A stretch of 64,000 bases of DNA, taken from contig NZ_LNXS01000029.1 of NCBI RefSeq assembly GCF_001467525.1, positions 314,330 to 378,329 of the forward strand, read 5' to 3'. The notes below the pieces were generated by a model. That model was not told the DNA's origin, did not search any database, and was given only the letters and a program-made list of their open reading frames with translations. Numbering within the stretch: the first letter of the stretch is position 1; every line of letters begins with the position of its first letter. Positions 52,305-60,548 of the stretch are shown one piece after another. The stretch is from Legionella anisa (GTDB taxonomy: Bacteria; Pseudomonadota; Gammaproteobacteria; Legionellales; Legionellaceae). The position numbers and the translations under genes are program-made.

Positions 52305-54989
52305 ATGACACCCCCCTTGATTCTCATTGATGGCTCATCCTATTTTTTTCGTGCATTTCATGCATTACCGCCTCTGACTAATTCAAAAGGACAACCTACA
52401 GGAGCCATCTATGGGGTGGCGAATATGATTAAAAAACTCATTAAAGATTATCAGCCGGAGGAACTGGCTGTAGTCTTTGATGCCAAGGGAAAAACATTCA
52501 GGGATGAATGGTATCCAGAGTATAAGGCGCATAGGCCTCCCATGCCCCAAGAACTAAGTACTCAATTTGCGCCCTTAATCCAGCTGCTGAAATCTATGGG
52601 ACTTCCTATACTGATTATTGAGGGGGTCGAAGCAGACGATGTAATCGGTACCTTGGCAAGGCAGGCTACTGAACAGGGAATCCCTGTAGTGATCTCTACA
52701 GGCGATAAAGACATGGCGCAACTCGTCAATGAACATATTACGTTAATCAATACCATGAGTAATACCCTCTTGGATATTGAAGGTGTTAAAGAAAAATTTG
52801 GGATAAAACCCTCACAAATGATTGATTATCTTACACTTATTGGCGATAGCGTCGATAATATTCCTGGGGTAACTAAATGTGGACCCAAAACAGCAGTCAA
52901 ATGGCTTACAGAATATCAAACTCTGGATAATTTGATTCGCCATGCAGATACGATTGGCGGCAAAATTGGCGAGTATTTGCGTGCGAGTATCCCGCAACTG
53001 CCATTATCCCAAAAATTGGTAACAATCAAAACCGATGTTGATTTACCCTTAAGCTGGGGCGAATTAAAACCTAATCCCATGAATAAAGAACGACTCATTG
53101 AATTAACCCGTGAATTTGAATTCAAAAACTGGCTCAAAGAGCTTTTGGGAGAAGAAGGAAATTCCTCCACAAGTAAATCCGTTATTTCCAGCATTCCTTT
53201 TGAATTGATTACAACCAACCAGCAATTAAATCATTTGCTCAATCAACTGGAGCAATGCCAAGTATTCTGCATCGATACAGAAACAACCAGCATCGATATT
53301 ATGCTCGCAGAACTTGTTGGGATTTCCTTGGCAATTGAAGAAGGAAAAGCAGTGTACATTCCCTTTACGCATACAGATGGCACTGCGCAATTAATTCGTG
53401 AAGAAGTTTTAACTGCTTTAAAACCCATTTTAGAAAATCCTAACATAAAAAAAATCGGTCAAAACCTCAAATACGATTATGCAGTATTGAAAAATTATGA
53501 CATTAACCTAAAAGGGATAAGTTATGACACCATGTTAGAGTCTTATGTACTTAACAGTGGTGCAGGACGTCATGACATGGATTCATTAGCCTTAAAATAT
53601 CTGGGACACAAAGCGATTAGTTATGAAGAAGTTGCTGGGAAAGGAGCAAAACAACTGCGCTTTGATCAGATTCCAGTGGAGAAAGCGGCCGTTTATGCTG
53701 CGGAAGATGCAGAGATTACCTTGCAACTTCACAATAAGCTTTTTCCTTTAATTCCAGAATCCGTACACAATGTGTTCACCGATATAGAAATGCCATTAGT
53801 TACCATTCTTGCAGACATAGAACGACGCGGGGTACTTATCGATTCCGTGACTTTGGAGAAACATGGAAATCGCTTGAAAGAACGAATTAATGCATTGGAG
53901 CAAGAAGCATTACAATTGGCTGGCAGGCCCTTTAACCTGAACTCACCCAAACAATTACAAGAAATTCTCTTTGATTCGCACAAACTACCAATAATCGCAA
54001 AAACGCCAACGGGACAACCCTCTACAGCAGAATCTGTATTGCAAGAGTTGGCTTATGATTACCGCCTTGCCGCAGTGATCCTTGAATACCGCAGTCTCAC
54101 TAAACTCGTTTCTACGTATATTGACGCTCTGCCTAAAAAAATTAATCCAAAAACGCTCAGAGTCCATACATCTTATAACCAGGCAGTCACGGCAACCGGT
54201 AGACTTTCCTCAAGTGAACCCAATTTGCAAAACATTCCCATACGGAGTGAAGAAGGCCGTTTAATTCGTACCGCATTCATAGCTCCTGAGAACTTTCTTA
54301 TTCTTGCAGCAGATTACTCCCAAATTGAATTACGGATTATGGCTCATTTGTCCCAAGACGAAAATCTGTTAAAAGCCTTTGCTCTGGGCTGGGATATTCA
54401 TGCAGCGACAGCCAGCGAAATTTTTCAAACCCCTTTGGATGAAGTAAGCAGCGAACAACGCCGCAGAGCTAAAGCAGTCAATTTTGGCCTGATTTATGGA
54501 ATGTCTTCTTTTGGCCTGGCAAAACAAATTGGTGTGGAACGTCATGATGCGCAATATTACATCGATACTTATTTCAGGCGTTACCCTAAAGTTTTGGAAT
54601 ACATGAACCGAACCCGTCAACAAGCGCATCAACTCGGTTATGTAGAAACCTTATTTGGTAGACGTTTGTATTTACCTGAAATTAATGCGCGCAATATGGT
54701 ACGGCAAAAAGCAGCGGAACGAACAGCGATTAACGCGCCTATGCAAGGCACTGCAGCAGACATTATTAAAAAAGCCATGATAGCCATTGCCAAATGGCAA
54801 AATGAACAAAAAAATCCACCGGCAAAAATGATCATGCAAGTTCATGATGAATTGGTTTTTGAAGTATATGATAAAGAAGTTGAATCAAGCAAAAAGATAA
54901 TTCGTGAATTAATGGAACACACGGTACAAATCTCCGTCCCTCTTGTAGTCTCTATTGGTACTGGCGCCAATTGGGATGCAGCCCATTAA
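52305..54989 (+). CDS. polA: DNA polymerase I
   Basis: Removes RNA primers and fills gaps. The 894 residues hold a 5' nuclease domain (LILIDGSSYFFRAFHAL; VISTGDKDMAQLV), a 3'-5' exonuclease with intact acids (FCIDTETTSID; YAAEDAEITLQ) and a polymerase domain (ADYSQIELRIMAHLSQD, motif B RRRAKAVNFGLIYGMS, and MQVHDELVFE). All three activities look intact. It follows lpxD and is followed by a family A palindrome. Confidence 0.97.
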   Translation: MTPPLILIDGSSYFFRAFHALPPLTNSKGQPTGAIYGVANMIKKLIKDYQPEELAVVFDAKGKTFRDEWYPEYKAHRPPMPQELSTQFAPLIQLLKSMGLPILIIEGVEADDVIGTLARQATEQGIPVVISTGDKDMAQLVNEHITLINTMSNTLLDIEGVKEKFGIKPSQMIDYLTLIGDSVDNIPGVTKCGPKTAVKWLTEYQTLDNLIRHADTIGGKIGEYLRASIPQLPLSQKLVTIKTDVDLPLSWGELKPNPMNKERLIELTREFEFKNWLKELLGEEGNSSTSKSVISSIPFELITTNQQLNHLLNQLEQCQVFCIDTETTSIDIMLAELVGISLAIEEGKAVYIPFTHTDGTAQLIREEVLTALKPILENPNIKKIGQNLKYDYAVLKNYDINLKGISYDTMLESYVLNSGAGRHDMDSLALKYLGHKAISYEEVAGKGAKQLRFDQIPVEKAAVYAAEDAEITLQLHNKLFPLIPESVHNVFTDIEMPLVTILADIERRGVLIDSVTLEKHGNRLKERINALEQEALQLAGRPFNLNSPKQLQEILFDSHKLPIIAKTPTGQPSTAESVLQELAYDYRLAAVILEYRSLTKLVSTYIDALPKKINPKTLRVHTSYNQAVTATGRLSSSEPNLQNIPIRSEEGRLIRTAFIAPENFLILAADYSQIELRIMAHLSQDENLLKAFALGWDIHAATASEIFQTPLDEVSSEQRRRAKAVNFGLIYGMSSFGLAKQIGVERHDAQYYIDTYFRRYPKVLEYMNRTRQQAHQLGYVETLFGRRLYLPEINARNMVRQKAAERTAINAPMQGTAADIIKKAMIAIAKWQNEQKNPPAKMIMQVHDELVFEVYDKEVESSKKIIRELMEHTVQISVPLVVSIGTGANWDAAH

Positions 54990-55040
54990 ACACACAGACA
55001 CAGATGGTAATACTCCTACCGAACCGCCCTATGCTCCGTA

Positions 55041-55100
55041 TGGTAGCCTAGGTGCAGCGCAGCGGAACCCGGGTTTCGCTGCGCTGCACCCAGGCTACCA
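55041..55100. repeat. Family A palindrome
   Basis: TGGTAGCC and GGCTACCA close a stem whose arms differ by one pair change (GCCTAGGTGCAGCGC against GCGCTGCACCCAGGC) around AACCCGGGTTT. It lies between the convergent polA and response regulator genes. Confidence 0.85.
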
Positions 55101-55139
55101 TGCTTTGAAAAGAGCAAATAAAACATGTAATCTCTCATT

Positions 55140-55553
55140 TTATGCATGATGCGTTGCCCAATAAATATTCAATGCATCACCATATTCAAGGGGTTTAACG
55201 ATTTGTCCTCTCACATTGAGATCTTTGATTGCCAGCTTATCCTCTTTTGTATAAGCATTGGTCAAAATGAATACCTCAGTAAATGCCAATGATGGATCTT
55301 TACGAATAATTTTCAGCAAATCAATCCCATTTACTTTGGGAACATTAATATCAAGGAGAATTACTTTTGGAAGAATTTTATCTTGCCCTTCCCGTCCATA
55401 CAGTTTATTTAAGGCTTCTTCACCATTTGAAGCAACCTCAATAGCACATGACTCTTTAACTTTTTTAAATATTCGCTTCACGCCCTCAACATCAACAATA
55501 TCATCTTCAATATACAATATATCAACGATGTTTTCGTGGGATCCCATAGTCAT
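55140..55553 (-). CDS. Receiver-only response regulator (Rcp1-like)
   Basis: 137 residues, receiver domain only. The acidic pocket is YIEDDIVD and the phospho-Asp lies in VILLDINVPKVNG; the conserved Lys is in QIVKPLEYGD. The extra stretch between the third strand and the second helix (NKLYGREGQDKILP) is typical of phytochrome-linked Rcp1-type regulators. There is no output domain. It is one of three receivers around the PAS kinase and could be a phosphate carrier. Confidence 0.85.
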   Translation of the reverse strand: MTMGSHENIVDILYIEDDIVDVEGVKRIFKKVKESCAIEVASNGEEALNKLYGREGQDKILPKVILLDINVPKVNGIDLLKIIRKDPSLAFTEVFILTNAYTKEDKLAIKDLNVRGQIVKPLEYGDALNIYWATHHA

Positions 55554-55744
55554 TCTCCTACCGCGTTCATCTGCTTTTAAATGGAACTTAAAAACTCACG
55601 GCAATCAGGAAGTAGTTTATCTAAAAAGACTTGCATTCATTACATTGAATTCATATGTTAATTATAGTATCAATAAAAGTCATTTTGTGAAAATTTTAAA
55701 TTTATTGCCTATAATCTATATTAAATTGGTTGAAGGAATAAAAA

Positions 55745-56194
55745 ATGTATGAATTAGATAATTCCGTTAATTTTATGCTTGTGGATGACGATGAAATTGA
55801 TATCAAAGACATACAAAGAACGTTTAAAAAAAATAAAATCAATAATCCACTGCATATAGCAACAAATGGGGTAGATGCATTAAATAAATTATTGGGTATC
55901 AATGGAGAAAAAAAATTAAAGCCAACGCCCAAAATAATTATTCTGGATATTAATATGCCTAAAATGAATGGCATAGAATTCATGAAAAATATCCGCACAA
56001 ATAAAAAATTAAAATCACTACTGGTTTTTATTCTTACTACTTCAAATAGTGAAAAAGATAAAATAGATGCATATAATTTGAATGCTGCTGGTTATATTGT
56101 AAAGCCATTTCAAGTTTCAGAATTTATGGAAATGATTTCATCATTGCATCACTATTGGAATCTACTTGAGTTTCCTAGCAAAAATACGAGTTAA
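55745..56194 (+). CDS. Receiver-only response regulator (Rcp1-like)
   Basis: 149 residues, receiver only, similar to the divergent neighbour. It has the acidic cluster LVDDDEIDIKDI, the phospho-Asp in IIILDINMPKMNG and the Lys in GYIVKPFQ. The loop KLLGINGEKKLKPTP is of the Rcp1 type. It is divergent from the 55.1 kb regulator and convergent with the histidine kinase, whose 3' end lies 25 bases away. Confidence 0.85.
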   Translation: MYELDNSVNFMLVDDDEIDIKDIQRTFKKNKINNPLHIATNGVDALNKLLGINGEKKLKPTPKIIILDINMPKMNGIEFMKNIRTNKKLKSLLVFILTTSNSEKDKIDAYNLNAAGYIVKPFQVSEFMEMISSLHHYWNLLEFPSKNTS

Positions 56195-56219
56195 TGCGCT
56201 CACAATTTCTTATTGATGT

Positions 56220-57503
56220 TCAATTAATTGAACGCGTTCTTTTTTTGATTTGCTTAGGCCAAGTAAAAGACATCGTAGTACCATGTCCTACCTGAGACTG
56301 AACCATCACTTTTCCGCCCTGAGATTCGACAATTTTTTTAACAATACTCAAGCCGATACCCGTAGACTCCAACTCATCCCTTGCTTTGAGCGTCTGAAAA
56401 ACTACGAAAATCTTATTAAAAAATTCAGGTGCAATCCCTGGGCCATCATCTTTAATAGTAAACAAGTAAAATGCACCCAATGTATCCACTTCGATTGTGA
56501 TCGTCCCCTTTTTTCGATGATGATGTTTAAAACTATTACCAAGTATATTAGAGAATACTTGCATCAATGGAATTTTGGGAGTTTTAAAAATCGGGAGGCG
56601 TTTAGGATAATGCACTTCAAATCGCCCCTCCGAATTAAGATTTTCAATGATATCTTTCAGAATTTCTTTGGTATTCACACGCTCGACATTCAAATCCAAA
56701 CGACCCGCTCGTGAATATTGTAATATTCCATCAATTAAATTCGCTAAGCGTAAAGTACGTTGACGTAATAAGGCCAAATGCTCTTTTGATTTATCATCCA
56801 ATTTATCGGCATTATCCTCTTCCAGCCAGGTAGCTAATCGTTCAATAGCCCGTAAAGGAGCTTTTAAATCATGTGATGCGATGTAAGCAAATTGCTCTAA
56901 CTCCTCATTCGTCTTAAGCAGTTGGTTTTCGATTCGCTTCGCTTCTGTAATATCTTTAGAAATCATAACGTAGCCAACAGGATTACCCCTATCATCCCGA
57001 CGTACTGTCAGGGTGACTGCAGCAATAAAATGCGAGCGATCTTTACGAACACGTTCGAACACTTCTTCCGCATTTCCCTTTTCTAATGCTCTGTTCATAA
57101 ACTCCTGAGCAGCTCCAGATTTATTGTCTTCACGTGTATGGAGTACAAAAATATTTTTTTTATTCACCATCTCAGGGGCAGTATATCCATAATTACGGGA
57201 AGCACCTTCATTCCATAAGATTATTTTTCCCTGTAAGTCCATTCCTACGATAGAATATTCGACAGAGCTGTCCAGAATGTTTTGCAGCATACTTTTTGTA
57301 TAAAATGTTTCTTCTGTTTTAATAGTCTGTACCTCTTGGTCGAATAAACTCTTTTTTGTTCGAGTTTTTCTCTGGTTTTTTTTAGCCTCTTTTAATGGTT
57401 GCTCAAAGGAACCAAGACTCTCTGTTTTTTCATCAATTTTTTTATTTTTACGTACTCTTTTGTGATCGGAGAGACTCTGTGTCCGGTCATAGTCCATCAT
57501 CAT
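56220..57503 (-). CDS. PAS-domain sensor histidine kinase
   Basis: 427 residues. The first 65 are very basic and probably disordered. A PAS domain follows (ILDSSVEYSIVGMDLQGKII and YVMISKDITEAKR), then the HisKA phospho-His in IASHDLKAPLRAIERL and the ATPase (ILGNSFKHHHRK; IKDDGPGIAPEFF; GTGIGLSIV-like STGIGLSIVKKIVES). There is no membrane segment, so it is cytosolic. This kinase type pairs with Rcp1-like receivers in bacteriophytochrome systems, but the GAF/PHY light-sensing part is absent. The PAS signal is unknown. Confidence 0.88.
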   Translation of the reverse strand: MMMDYDRTQSLSDHKRVRKNKKIDEKTESLGSFEQPLKEAKKNQRKTRTKKSLFDQEVQTIKTEETFYTKSMLQNILDSSVEYSIVGMDLQGKIILWNEGASRNYGYTAPEMVNKKNIFVLHTREDNKSGAAQEFMNRALEKGNAEEVFERVRKDRSHFIAAVTLTVRRDDRGNPVGYVMISKDITEAKRIENQLLKTNEELEQFAYIASHDLKAPLRAIERLATWLEEDNADKLDDKSKEHLALLRQRTLRLANLIDGILQYSRAGRLDLNVERVNTKEILKDIIENLNSEGRFEVHYPKRLPIFKTPKIPLMQVFSNILGNSFKHHHRKKGTITIEVDTLGAFYLFTIKDDGPGIAPEFFNKIFVVFQTLKARDELESTGIGLSIVKKIVESQGGKVMVQSQVGHGTTMSFTWPKQIKKRTRSIN

Positions 57504-57631
57504 AGTTTCCTTAAAAATAGATTATTGATACGTCACAGAAATGGGATAACTTAATTATAGCGCGTGTTTCAGATGCATGCTGATTTTACGTTGATATCAG
57601 CTCTGAAATAATAGATTACCAAGCCAGATGA

Positions 57632-57755
57632 TATAGCGTCACCCACTAAGTTCTAGACAAGGCGCAAGAAAAGTGAGGTGAAGGAGTGTACTCAAGTACA
57701 TGACTGAGCCGAACGAGCTTGCAACGATGTATCGAAGTTAGTGGGTGGTGCTATA
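57632..57755. mobile_element. Family C inverted-repeat element (MITE-like), copy 2
   Basis: 124 bp, matching the copy at 47.9 kb except at about four positions. Here the terminal repeats pair better (TCACCCACTAAG with CTTAGTGGGTGG). It ends 3 bases from the stop codon of the 57.8 kb regulator, so it may supply that transcript with its 3' hairpin. Confidence 0.82.
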
Positions 57756-57758
57756 CAA

Positions 57759-58220
57759 TCAAAGGTGATAGCTGGCTTGTCTTTTAGAACGTGTTATATG
57801 TGAAAAAGCGTGTTTTTCAGCCACCGATTCATCAAAATAATACGCCCAGGTTTTTTGAATACATTCTGGACTCACGGTTTTATTCCAAGTATTGTACTCA
57901 TTCACTAAACGATTATACTGAATCAAAACTTTAGCAAATGCGCCACGCATAAATTCAGAATCTGACCAGGTAATAAGAGGGAGATGAGGATATTTTTGCA
58001 GTATGACTGCTGCAAGTTGTGGTCCATGAGTAGAAAATTCGTCAATCAAATTCAACTCACCATCAATGACAACCAAATCCGGCACATGAGTGTCTATAAA
58101 AGACAGGGCATCCTGACTATTACTTACAACATCTATTGCTACTGAAGAAATAACTGACTCTAATAGTCGAGACAAGCAAAATGCATTAAAAGCGTTGTCT
58201 TCAATAATTAATACACGCAT
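57759..58220 (-). CDS. Divergent receiver-domain protein
   Basis: 153 residues from the ATG at 58,220 behind a GGAG site; an upstream TTG is unlikely. It opens MRVLIIEDNAFNAFCLSRLLE, a typical receiver start, and has the putative phospho-Asp in DLVVIDGELNLIDEF. The usual LysPro near the end is not clear. The last 60 residues are basic and helical. Probably a degenerate receiver in the 55-58 kb phosphorelay cluster. Confidence 0.65.
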   Translation of the reverse strand: MRVLIIEDNAFNAFCLSRLLESVISSVAIDVVSNSQDALSFIDTHVPDLVVIDGELNLIDEFSTHGPQLAAVILQKYPHLPLITWSDSEFMRGAFAKVLIQYNRLVNEYNTWNKTVSPECIQKTWAYYFDESVAEKHAFSHITRSKRQASYHL

Positions 58221-58373
58221 CGCGTCCAGGCTCCCTGTTAGTTCATCATTAAGTATAAAGATCAAACCTTAAGGAAGAATTAAGAAATTATTTTTTGAAA
58301 AAATTTATTTTCTATTTATGTGTCGCGAGCCACTATTTATAATTATCTACATCAGTCCTTGGGAGAAAAATGA

Positions 58374-59327
58374 ATGTTTGATGTAAAAACTGAGGTACTT
58401 AAAGCTGAAAATCGAATTCGTAGCCATATTCGTGAAACACCTTTGGATTTCTCTATACCGCTAAGCAAACTTACCCATGTAAGCCTGTATTTAAAATGTG
58501 AAAACTTACAATACACAGGTTCATTTAAAGTACGAGGAGCACTTAATGCGTTACTCTCTCTAAAAAAAGACCAGAAAAATGGCATTGTAGCAGCATCAAC
58601 TGGAAATCATGGGGCAGCGATTGCATATGGACTGCATCAATTAAATCTTCCAGGAGTTATTTTTGTACCTGAACATGTGTCTCCTGTAAAAAAGGAAAAT
58701 ATTAGTTTTTATAATGTTCCACTTAGGCTTTATGGAAAGGATTGCGTCGAAACCGAATTACAGGCAATAAACTATGCACAGCAGCACGATATGGTTTACG
58801 TGTCGCCCTATAATAATACGCAAGTAATTGCGGGCCAGGGTACCATTGGTATTGAGCTCATGCGCCAACTGGATTCTATAGATGTTATTTTTATCCCTGT
58901 AGGCGGGGGAGGATTAATTAGCGGAATTGCAGGGTATATTAAAGCAGTTTCTCCTAAAACAAAAATTATTGGATGTTTACCCGAAAATTCTCCGGTCATG
59001 TCAGAGTCGATTAAAGCAGGAAAAATTATTTCCATGGAAACCTTAGCCACTTTATCCGATGCTACAGCAGGAGGAATGGAGCCTGATTCAATAACCTTTG
59101 ATCTATGTCGCGAGTACGTTGATGATTTTGTTTTAGTCTCTGAAAACGAAATTCGCTCTGCGCTACTTACGGTATTGAAAACCCAGCACCTCTTAGTCGA
59201 AGGTGCTGCTGGCGTAGCTTTGGCTGCATTTTTAAAATGCGCTCCATATTATCAAGGCAAAAACGCAGTAGTTGTATTAAGTGGCGCTAATATTAGCCTG
59301 CAAACATTAAGAAATGTAATCCAGTAA
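58374..59327 (+). CDS. Threonine/serine dehydratase-like PLP enzyme
   Basis: 317 residues of fold-type II. The pyridoxal phosphate lysine is in YTGSFKVRGALNALL, the phosphate loop is GGGGLISGIAG, and STGNHGAAIAYG lies between. The size fits TdcB/serine racemase/EutB relatives rather than full IlvA with its regulatory domain. It would deaminate threonine or serine to a keto acid. The exact substrate is not determinable. No operon partner. Confidence 0.83.
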   Translation: MFDVKTEVLKAENRIRSHIRETPLDFSIPLSKLTHVSLYLKCENLQYTGSFKVRGALNALLSLKKDQKNGIVAASTGNHGAAIAYGLHQLNLPGVIFVPEHVSPVKKENISFYNVPLRLYGKDCVETELQAINYAQQHDMVYVSPYNNTQVIAGQGTIGIELMRQLDSIDVIFIPVGGGGLISGIAGYIKAVSPKTKIIGCLPENSPVMSESIKAGKIISMETLATLSDATAGGMEPDSITFDLCREYVDDFVLVSENEIRSALLTVLKTQHLLVEGAAGVALAAFLKCAPYYQGKNAVVVLSGANISLQTLRNVIQ

Positions 59328-59367
59328 TTAAAATAATCACATTGAAGTCATTATTGAATCCTGCCCG

Positions 59368-59387
59368 AACGGGCATAGTTGCCCGTT
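59368..59387. repeat. Short inverted repeat after the dehydratase
   Basis: GAACGGGCA and TGCCCGTTC form a perfect hairpin with a 2-base loop region about 40 bases after the dehydratase stop and 13 bases beyond the lipoprotein stop. No T run follows on either side. Confidence 0.5.
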
Positions 59388-59399
59388 CCTCACTAGGTT

Positions 59400-59546
59400 C
59401 TAACGGCCGCCACCATCTCCACCATACCCCTTTTCATTATTAGTAGAAATCGGGGGTTGATCGACATTACACGAGCTGACAAATACAGTGACTCCTACTA
59501 AACAAAAAGCAAGAATAACTCTTTTCAATTGTTTCACGGTTAACAT
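59400..59546 (-). CDS. Small lipoprotein of 48 residues
   Basis: An ATG at 59,546 opens MLTVKQLKRVILAFCLVGVT followed by VFVSSC, a basic start, hydrophobic run and lipobox with the lipid-bearing Cys26. The mature part is only 23 residues, NVDQPPISTNNEKG then YGGDGGGR, Gly- and Asn-rich. No family is known to me. It lies between the dehydratase and the APH-like gene on the opposite strand to the dehydratase. Expression is not shown; the lipobox is the main support. Confidence 0.55.
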   Translation of the reverse strand: MLTVKQLKRVILAFCLVGVTVFVSSCNVDQPPISTNNEKGYGGDGGGR

Positions 59547-59582
59547 GGGCTTTCCTTATATAATTAACTCCATAATATCTAC

Positions 59583-60473
59583 TTATTTATTTGTTATATT
59601 ATAATCCGAAATTATCTCTTTGATTACTTTCCAGGACTTTTCAATATCCAATGGATTAGTGCCTGGTAATTTGGCACAAACAATCAGAGCCTTCCATAAC
59701 GCCCATCCGCGAGCACGTGCCCATGTTGCTGTATCAAGTTGAAGTACTTTACGAAATGTATTGCGACTTTTCTCTTTAAAAAAAGTCCAAGCAATTACCA
59801 AGTCACATGCAGGATCCCCAATCGCTAATTGACCAAAATCAATCACGGCACAGAGACGTCCTTCTTTGACTAATAAATTGCCTACAGCAATATCTCCATG
59901 AATCCAAACGGGATCACCTTGCCAAGGATCACTTAGCGCCTCAGACCACATTAAAGAAAGAGTCTCGATATCAGTATGTTTACCCAAAATTTTAATTGCT
60001 TCGTGTACCTCAGCATTATAAGTTGACAGTGGCCCTCCACGATAGAAACTGTGCTCACCCGCCGCAGGCCCCCCCTCGGCATCAATTTTTTGTAATTCCA
60101 ACAAAAATTGGGCTAAATCAGTGGCGAATAACTCCATATCCTTAATTCGCTCAATTGATGCGGTTTGTCCCTCAATCCATCGATAAATTGACCAATGCCA
60201 AGGATAGTCCGCTGCAGGCTCTCCTTTGGCTAGAGGTGTAGGAATCGGTAAAGACAAATGAGGCGCAAGATACGGTAACCAGAACTGTTCTTTCTCTACC
60301 TGCAAGGCATAAAATGGTGCACTTGGAAGCCGAACGGTCATTTCAATGCCTAAATGAAACGTTCTGTTATCCCAACCGCTGGACGCTACAGGTTTAATGG
60401 GTAAATCAGACCATTGTGGAAATTGTGAATCAATCAATCTACGTACAAGTGAAACATCGATAGGTACTGTCAT
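59583..60473 (-). CDS. Aminoglycoside phosphotransferase family protein
   Basis: 296 residues of the APH/choline-kinase fold. The ATG at 60,473 is behind GGGAGGG; 11 upstream residues are therefore excluded. The catalytic loop is WIHGDIAVGNLLV (Asp then Asn) and the metal loop CAVIDFGQLAIGDPACDL. Many members phosphorylate small molecules such as choline, sugars or antibiotics; this one resembles chromosomal homologues with no proven resistance role. No operon partner. Confidence 0.83.
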   Translation of the reverse strand: MTVPIDVSLVRRLIDSQFPQWSDLPIKPVASSGWDNRTFHLGIEMTVRLPSAPFYALQVEKEQFWLPYLAPHLSLPIPTPLAKGEPAADYPWHWSIYRWIEGQTASIERIKDMELFATDLAQFLLELQKIDAEGGPAAGEHSFYRGGPLSTYNAEVHEAIKILGKHTDIETLSLMWSEALSDPWQGDPVWIHGDIAVGNLLVKEGRLCAVIDFGQLAIGDPACDLVIAWTFFKEKSRNTFRKVLQLDTATWARARGWALWKALIVCAKLPGTNPLDIEKSWKVIKEIISDYNITNK

Positions 60474-60548
60474 AACCCTCCCCGAAATTTTGCTGAGTCG
60501 GGCCAATTTTTACCGAACGCACTTTGTGCGTTTTTTTGAGAAAAAAAC

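Noticed and set aside
59583..60473. Antibiotic resistance gene
   Set aside because: The kinase fold is shared by many housekeeping small-molecule kinases and nothing in the sequence or context points to resistance.
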